Below, one piece after another: positions 22,901-31,900 of a stretch of 36,203 nt of DNA (positions within the stretch are counted from its first letter, which is position 1; every line of letters begins with the position of its first letter). Under the pieces are notes generated by a model. That model was not told where the DNA came from. It did no database searches and saw only the letters and a program-made list of their open reading frames with translations. A program made the translations under genes and the position numbers. This stretch comes from Hofstenia miamia (lineage: Eukaryota > Xenacoelomorpha > Acoela > Hofsteniidae): NCBI GenBank assembly GCA_900660155.1, contig CABFPE010000895.1, positions 62,609 to 98,811 on the forward strand, in the 5' to 3' direction.

Positions 22901-25900
22901 CTCTGAATCGTTCAACACTTGGTACTACTACGAAACACAGACAGTGTCTGTTACAGCCTAAGTACCGTATTAGTTTAGAATGGTGCACGAGATCTCTAGG
23001 TTTTTAGAAATCCAAAATCTGTTCTGTGAATAAGCTGGGCATATTGAACTTTATGCCATTATATCGCCTTGACGATAGTAATGATAAGGTTGAATTCTTT
23101 TATAACGCACTAAACTCCTGATCGGTGTAATTCCATTCACATACATCAAATCATCTGACACGGACCCTCATTGGGTCACCCCTAACACAAATTAATAAAA
23201 CTTGACAGTTTTTGCCTTTTTTTATTAACGACGACATGGTTAACTCATTAAACACCAAACTTAAAAACGACATCCTGCCTGCCAAGATAAAGGGGTTTAG
23301 GAAGAATAGAAGAAATGCCAAGAACATATGGGGCGTAGTTCATCACCTAAAGGAAGATGGAGCAAAGGATGCGATTATTAAACTAGTTAACACTTATCCC
23401 AATCTCCATTCTGCTTTTGATTATATTGGAGCACAATTTGCCGACATCATATCTTCAAATATGTCTACTTACAATTTGGAAAACACCGAAGTAAGTGAAG
23501 CTCCCTCTGGTGACATTTTTACTACATTTTTCGATGCGTATAATTGGCTGGTCAAATTAGATGAGAAAAAATCCACTGGAAATAATGTTATCTCAAATAG
23601 TGAAATAAACTCTACAAGGCGGCTGCGCCCTTGGTGGCTGAGCCGCTGTGTAATATCATTAGTACAGCTCTTTTGCAATTGAAGTTTCCCAATAAATGGA
23701 AGCAGGCAGACATCGAATCCAATGATCAGTGACCTTCGTCCAATATCCCTTTTGTCCGCCCCTCGAAGTACCTAGAATATGTTTTGCTCAAATTTATCAG
23801 ACACTGCCTCCTAAGTCTGATTGATAATGTAAAATCTGCATCAGGCTGAGTTGCATTACCACCTCTTTTTCCGCCGTCACTAGCTTTTTGTGTGTCATGG
23901 GATCTTCTAGCTTCCTTGATATCGTGAAACTGCTTCTCAGTTAATTTAATTTAGTATTGAACTCGTCGTAGTGTTTCTCGTACAATCTTAAGCTTTATTG
24001 CTATCATCTACGTGACTTGTATGCGCTAATTCTGAATTTATTCTTGTGTTCAGGTAAAAGAATTGAGATTTTGACCTTAACGACTTGAATATCGATGTTT
24101 TGTCATAGAACGCGCTGATGTTGTTTCTGACCTCTTCTTTTGTGATGTCTTCAGGATAGTTTTTTCCTAGTCTAATCATAGTTATAATTTCCACTCGTCG
24201 TGTGACATAGTATCAATATTCTTTATCAAATAACTTGCAGCAAATTATATTGTCCAGAGAACAGTATTATCGTTTTTGTTAGGCGTTTATCAATCTCGTT
24301 TCTGACCAATTTCATTTGTTTGTGTATCGGTTGTCCAGTGTTATAAAAATCCCAAGGAGTAACGTCTTCTTTGATGTATGTACGTTCCCGATTGTTATTG
24401 TTTCTTATATCATTCGTCTTGTATTTTTTCTGAGGCTTTCTTTTAGTTGTTAATGTATGTATTCTCTTCATGCCAAAATGCTTTTACAATCTTTTTGTCT
24501 TTCACTCTCCACACCAATAGTAACATGGGAATGTGAATTGTTGGCAGTGGTGTTCATTGAAGTAACGATGTGAGTGTCTGCTGTTCGATCTGCTACGTTC
24601 CTAAATTTAGTGCTGTACCTAATCCTACCGTTACGGGGTAGTTGTGGTTGGTATTTTGAATGTTCTCCTAAGACGAATTTGTTAAATCACTCTTCATCAG
24701 TTTTTATGCTATCTCTGCCGACATTTGTATTTTTGATGTTATACACTCTATGTCCAACGCAATTTGGTTGTTTGGTAGCAACATCTGTTTGATTTCAGTT
24801 CTTGTGAACGCTTCTGTGCATAGCAGTTTTATCATCATTTGGTTTGTTTTTTCATATACCTCCCCAAATATCCGCTTGACTATATTATTTTTTTCTGGTG
24901 TTTGATAGGAATCTCTACTAGCAACCTCTCGTCATCAGTGTCTATCCACGATAGTTCACTTGGACTTTGAATTACCCATTTCTCGAGATTGACCTTATCA
25001 ATTTCTTGTTGTGTTACTCTTTCCATTTCTTGCTAAAATTTACTAATCATTTCAATTACTTGTATTGGGCACATTTCGCCTTGTTATTTCATAATCTCCG
25101 ATCTTCTCATCATTTTTATGTACGAACATTTGGGGTAGTTTGCCCTATATTTTTTTTTTGCTTCTTCCCTATCTCATTTGCCATCTTCGCTTTGATCTGC
25201 TTCACTGCTTCCATTGGCTCGGCTTCTTCTCTGTGGATCAATTTCCTTGTTGTTACTCACGGTTGTTTTTTCATTGGTCTCAATTTGCAGTTCGACGTTG
25301 ATCCACACATGTACTTCTTCACTGCATTGCTTAGTATCCGTGGGGCAGATTCCTGTGTTATTTGCAGTTTCTACTATGCTTGGTCTACCCAGCGGTTGTG
25401 ACTCATGAACTCTTTCAGTGGTGGTGATTTATGTAGTGTAATACAGTGTTTCCCTATGTTGCTTGCCCTTAGAAATTTTGTTCAAAGATTGGTCTTGTTA
25501 TAATGCATCATAAAGGAAAGTTCGCAAGAGGACTGCTTCAGCTTATTAACTGCCTGATAATTAATTAACCCTAAATAGCTACATGTGTGCATGCGAACAA
25601 TCGATGTGGCCAGCATAAAGATGTCAAAACGTCCAAACTTAATTAAGTTAATAATTAACATGTTCTGTAATAAGTATAATAGGGTATTCGTAGGCTCCTC
25701 GTATGTATAATAAAGCTTGTTGTACCCCAAGAATTTGAATCTATTTGCGAAGCATTTGTTATGAGTGTGAAATGATCGATAGGAAAGTTAAAAGGTGAAA
25801 AAACCCCTAACCGTAGACCTAACCTACAGACATACTTTCGTAAAGAGGACATCTGCCGAACGTTGACATTCTCAAAAACTTCTGCTCTAAGATGTAGACT

Positions 25901-28900
25901 ACAGGTTTTTGTTTCCATAATGTTGCAAAAATCTGAATTATGTTTTTCTTAAAATTTTGCTCAAGTTTATAATCAGTCCGCGATTTTGAGCTTGTGTTTA
26001 AGCAGGTAAGTAACAAAAAATACGTTGGGTTGGAAATGCATTAATAACCGTCATAACAAATTTTTTTAATTTCGCTAAGGGTCATTTTTGAAAAAGTTTT
26101 AGTGTAAATAATTTTGTTTTTATTTTCTTACAATGTCATAAAATTGATTAATTTATAAAAAATTTTATATGATGTGATCAATTTAGTGTTTGTAAATATT
26201 TTCAGGCAAATTACATTTGTCAGCGAAAGAGGTTGCTTGGAATGAATCCAAAAAAGATGTATATTCTTAGGATTTCATTTTAAGAGATAATGATAGAAGC
26301 ATCTTGTGTCAGCAAGGATTATAATACAACTTCAATTTACTGTTGCTTGGAAATTTTTGTAAAATTTTATTGTTATTCTTACAGTAGTTTTGATGTTATA
26401 AACGTCTTAGTTATATTTTCATTTAGGCTTATTTAAACCGTTCGTGTTATTATGCTCATCGAGGTCGATATTCGAAAGCCATTCTTAGTTGCAATGAAGC
26501 TATTCGCATTCGGAAAGACTGTGTTAGAGCCTATTTATACAGGTACTATTCTTGAAAAATTATTATTTTAAGAGATTTATATACATAAATTTTTGTATAA
26601 AATTTCGCAGACAAAAACATGTGATTGGGTTAGTTAGGGACTCTTAAATTCTAAAAGATTTATGCAGATAAACTATGCATTCATAAAATTTACATGGTGA
26701 TTCACAATCCATTTTTCATGGAATTAAGCACGCATGTTCATTTAAATAAATAAATTAACACTCAATATTAAAGTCAATTCACACCAAACACAACTGCAAC
26801 TGAAAAATTCTGTTAATTTCTCAGTGAAGTAAGGAATTCAAAATGCCTGCTTGTTTTCGTCCAGGTAATGAAGTTATTGACATCATTTGATATTTGATTT
26901 CATTATTACTCGGATAATTGTGTTGCATTCCCTACTAAGCTGCATGCTACACTTTGTTGGATTATTTTCAGTTGTTTTCCGTGTTAGTTAAGTTTTTTTT
27001 GACAACAAGTTTCCTGTCTCGAATAGATTAATCCTCTCTATTTACTATTTGTGTGACAGTCGTAGCTGCAACTCAATTAGAAAAACGTCGTCTTGAAGAG
27101 TGCTATGGAAGTCTTCATAAGACCAAATATGGTCTTCAGTAAGTCTTCAGATCTTGCTAGAATATTTCGATACTTCCTGGTGGTTTGATTTTTGGATTTG
27201 CTCAACATTTTTGACACATGAACAAAATTTATATTTTCATTTGAATTTCATGAATAGGAAGCGTGTAGCTATTTTTTAGCTGTCGAGTGCAATCCGTGAG
27301 TTCGTAGCAGATAAAATAATTTTCAATCTCAAGTTTCCTTCATGATTTGGTTGTCATAAGCCTTAACATGTAGGCTTATTTATGTGTTTGAAGATGTGTA
27401 ACCTTTGCACACCTGCAAAGATGACGTCTTTCCAGGCTGATTTGGTGTGAAAATTTATCCAACAATGAAATTTAGATGTATTCATTTGGTTTCATAGAAA
27501 CTGTTGTAATTTTATCACAACTGCATTGAAAATATTTCACATAAGACTATAGTAAGTCGTATTCGCATTTTTCTTTTTTCTCGATTGCTTTTCTTTGTGA
27601 GAATCGCTGTTTCAATTTTTTAGTGTACTGTACGTCAATTTTATCATAGACTTATACAAAAAAGTAGTATCTTTTCTTATATCAAAATGTTTAGAATTGT
27701 ATGTTATTTTCATTGCCGAGGCAATGAATACTCTGATACAAAAAAAAGAGTCTTGCCAAATTCAAATTGGAATTGTTTGTCACACAACAATAGACATTCA
27801 ATGCTATGAGATATATAGTAAGCAAGGACACCTATATTATTATGGGCGTTCTTGACAGTAAGCGACAAATTGTTCTGTGTGTAAAAGGAAATGATAATAT
27901 TGACCAGGGGTGCTTTGGAAGGGGGTCCCCCACCTATAAAATCATATACTCCAAGAGGGATGCTAACAGTTTAGGCGACTTTTTTTGGAAAAATTCCAAT
28001 AACTAATCCAAACAACTTTTCTGGGTAATTTTTTTACGAAAGGAATGATCTGATATCCTCGAAATTGTTAAAAATTTATAGCCTTATCAGATTAAAATGT
28101 TTCTTTGTAGTTTTACTCTACTTACTATATGTTCTCGTTTAGTTTGGATTGAGCTTTTTGTTTTCTTATACATTTATTTTAATATACTTTTAGAGGATCT
28201 TACAAATTCGTCTGTCATCAGTTTAAAAATGCACTTGCTGATTTCAACGCGGCAATTCAACTCGATCATGGTTGTACTTTGGCTTTTTTCAATCAAGCGA
28301 TTGTTTTCCATGCCCTTAAAGAATATGAACTGGTATGCACTAATACAATCGTCCCACCTCATTTCTAATGCTATAATGATTTCAAATTTCACAAAGGACA
28401 TGTTTTATGAAAGTGTTTAATTTTGAATTGTTTAGTCTCTGAAGAATTATAGTACAGTTTTGCTTCTTGATGAGACCATCAAACAGAAAGTTTTGATTAA
28501 CCGTGGACTGCTATACTTTGAAATGCAAGATTATAAAAACTCTATGCAAGATTTCCATGAGGCGTTTAAGGAAAATCCCCAAGGTTGTTCAGAATTTCTT
28601 TTGATAAAATAATTATATCATTGCTTTACATTGTTAGTTTCTGGAAATATATGTAATAGTGCAAGAACAGCAGCGTTATGAACGTTGTTACAAGATATCA
28701 AGCTAGTTTGCTAAAATTAAAAATTTTTATGAATTATTTTCTGTAAATTCAGGCATAAGTTTCTGCATTCTTTTACATAATATACGTGCATATTTATGTT
28801 TAAGAAATTGTTTTTTGTTAGAATTGTTAAAGTTGACGCCAATTAAAGCAAATTTGTTTCATTTTTAGCTCAAAAATACAATATCATCAATTATTGAAAA

Positions 28901-31900
28901 TATTACAAATCTATGTTGATTGATCAGGGTTTTGCCGCATTGATTAAATGAAAAAGACCTGACAATGCGAACGTATTGAAAAAATTTGCTTAAGCTGTAA
29001 TTTTCATGTAGAACACTGATTTTTGAATACAGTGTTTTGAATTTGCTTATTCGATAATTGTAGGTGCGAAAATCGGCCATACACTTGGACTTTGCTATCA
29101 TAAACAAAGGGAATTTCAGAAGGCCATTGATGCATTTTCAGATTCCATACAAGCCGATCAGTTTTGTTTGGATGCATACATTGGACGCGGAAATGTTTAC
29201 ATGGATTTAGGCACCGAATATGGCTTCAAAATGGCAAAGTTGAATTTTATCCTACTTAGTAGTTTCATTGAAGTTTAGGCGAGACTACGGCAGAGCTTTG
29301 ATGTTGGAACCACATTGCTTCCCTGCAAGGGTTAACACTGCTTATTGTTTACAAGTTAGCGGAAAGTTTGCTCAAGCTTGGCGGCAATTTACTGTAGTTA
29401 TTCAGAAGAATCCAAGTAAGTACAGGAATTTGTTTAACACTAGAACAGGGTGCACTCTTTGAGAATATATTTACATCTGATGTTTCAAATGCGAAAATTA
29501 TTGAATAGAAACAAAATTTCTACTAACAGCAAATTCAATGAGATTATCAACATAATTGGAAGTATATTTACCCGCTAGTGTTTTTGTTTAACACTAGAAC
29601 AGCGAGCACTCCTTGAGATTATATTTACATCTGATGTTTCAAATGCGAAAATTATTGAATAGAAACAAAATTTCTACTAACAGCAAATTCAATGAGATTA
29701 TCAACACAATTGGAAGTATGTTTACCCGCTAGTGTTTTTGTTTAATTACTGAATTAATAATGAAGCAAAGAAAAAATGCTTAGAAGTCCTTTTGACCTAT
29801 CGTCGGGTTTCTAGTGTTAAAACAATTTTTAATGCTTTTGTTTCTTCCATTATTTTTTTCACATGCATAATATTATCTCACTATGGAACTTCATAGAGTG
29901 TTATCAATCGACATACATACATTAACTAACCATGTCATAGCAATATGATACTTACTTTATGTTTGACCTAATTCTTTATTGATTTTCAGTAAATTTAGTA
30001 TAATTTTGTATCAATAATTGGACGAATATATATATATATATACGCGTATATATATATATATATATATATCAAGGTGATACTAAATATATATATATATATA
30101 TAAGTAGTTAACAATATAACGGTTGTGTATATGCAGTTTTCTAAAAATTATCATTTTTTAATAACTTTTTACATTTTTCTATTGATTTTAATAAAGTCGT
30201 TTTTTAGAAATTCAGGATTTTACAGCCAGGGGTAAACAACTGCAGTCATACCCATATCAATAATTATTCTTAAAATTTCACCCCAATTGAATGGGTTGGA
30301 CGGTTAGAGGGATGTTTAACAAGCCTATTTGAATATTTATTTGGAACTATTCAATGTTATCATACACATTCAATCCTCCACGATAGTTATAGTCGATTTT
30401 ACAATGAATATGGATTGGGTAGGAGCTATTGTTATGCTATTAAAAATACTTGTAATTTCTTAAAGAAAAACCCTTTGTTAGGACATCTGACAGGTTTTAT
30501 GTTTTGCTTAAAAAATAGGGTGTAATTAAAAGTAGAAGCACTGAATTTCATGTAAAAATTTTGAACAACAAGTGGCTTTGAAAACATTTTTGCGATGGCT
30601 GTAAAAGGTAGATTTTATAAAAAATGCAAAAAAATTGCTCTAAAACATATTGGTGCATAGCTTAAAATGGGGTATAATTAAATAATTATTTTTTGGGTAT
30701 GGCTTCAGTTTTTTTACCCATGGCTGTAAAATCCTTAATTTCTAAAAAACGACTTTTTTCATATCAAAATCAATAGAAAAGTGTAAAAAGTTATTAAAAA
30801 TGATGATTTTTAGAAAACTTCATATATACAACCGGTATATTGTTAACTACTTATATATGTATAAAGGGTATTTCATGTGCCTAATAATAAAGTGGTAAAC
30901 TTATTGAAATTTATAAAATGGCAACTGATAATCTAAGAGCTGCATTCAGTTGATTAATTTTTATGATGGAAGCAGCTTGTGCCATATTTTGTATTTATGC
31001 TTAGTTCTTTATTGATATATTAGTAAAGAGTAACAGCTTCATTAATCATAGTAACTTTTTGCATTCTACTTACTTTTTTATTACAATATCGGACAGTCTT
31101 TTATAGTTCTTATACTTTGTTAAAATTTTTATGCATTGCTTTAATAATGACGAACAATTTTTTGCAATGGACTTTCCAATGGAATAAAATTTATATGCAC
31201 AATAATTTTATTAATTGTTTTATTTTTTAAGCAGTTACACATAAAATATTGTAGAATGCTTGACTTGTGGTAGAAGCACGTGCAACACTCAGCAAGCATT
31301 CAATCTTTAGATATATTAAAAAACAACCGATGAAACTACTAGTTATTATGTACTTCTAACTATTGAGAAAACAAGAGCATGTTCATTCCATGGGTAACAA
31401 GTATTCAGAGAACAAGTTAATTCCAAACTTCTTACAGAATCAGGCCTCAAGCCGAAGCGATGAACCATTTCCAACACCTAATTCTCAGTTCATTTTAGAC
31501 TAGAGAAAATACAATAATTATAGCTACATGCAAACCGCGCTTCCTAACCGTACTCATCCTTATACCTAATACTTACTATCACTCAGACTAAAGGAGTCAA
31601 ACCATCAGACCATTTAAAGCCTCTGGTTATCCTACCTTTCTCCCGAAGTGACACCCTAAGCGTTGATCATAGTGATCAAATACATAAATAAAATAAATAT
31701 AATAAAAGATAATAAGTCGGCAATTTGTAAAAAGTCTGTTATCCGAAAAATGCTAAAATATAATGCTAATCAAATATACGGCTGGGGAAATTTATAATAG
31801 CAAAAGCAAAAGTAACTGAAAGCTAGGGTAGCAAAACTTAAATTAACAGAATTCACACTTTCTGCGTATTTACAAATAATAGCAAAGAGTAACTCACTTA

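Larger units (their letters stand above)
22008..23900 (+). mobile_element. Decayed non-LTR retrotransposon, LINE gamma
   Basis: Order on the plus strand: an ORF1-like part (22097-22549) with IRPADVRRVWRANGSKPKTL and FLTFPCPFDACITLALAPKL, typical of an ORF1 RNA-binding domain; a basic tail to 22676; an endonuclease start at 22707 (STILSLNAQSILPKLELKLE; LDLILICESWLNESI); and a pre-RT linker at 23212-23700 (FRKNRRNAKNIWGVVHHLKE; LVKLDEKKSTGNNVIS; PLCNIISTALLQLKFPNKWK). The endonuclease is internally deleted and the element is cut before the RT active site. Confidence 0.82.

Noticed and set aside
24967..25401. 144-codon hydrophobic plus-strand frame
   Set aside because: Shadow of lysine/glutamate-rich minus-strand pieces; poly-T gives Phe/Leu runs.
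26205..26285. Exon-like frame after ttttcag (ANYICQRKRLLGMNPKK)
   Set aside because: No donor keeps phase with exon 16, and exon 15 joins exon 16 directly in perfect TPR register.
27060..27139. Coding-like frame VAATQLEKRRLEECYGSLHK between exons 16 and 17
   Set aside because: Its acceptor phase does not fit exon 16 (phase 2 gives a stop), while exon 16 to exon 17 joins cleanly.
27900..27960. caggggtg start resembling a hAT terminus near 27905
   Set aside because: No inverted partner or target duplication found.
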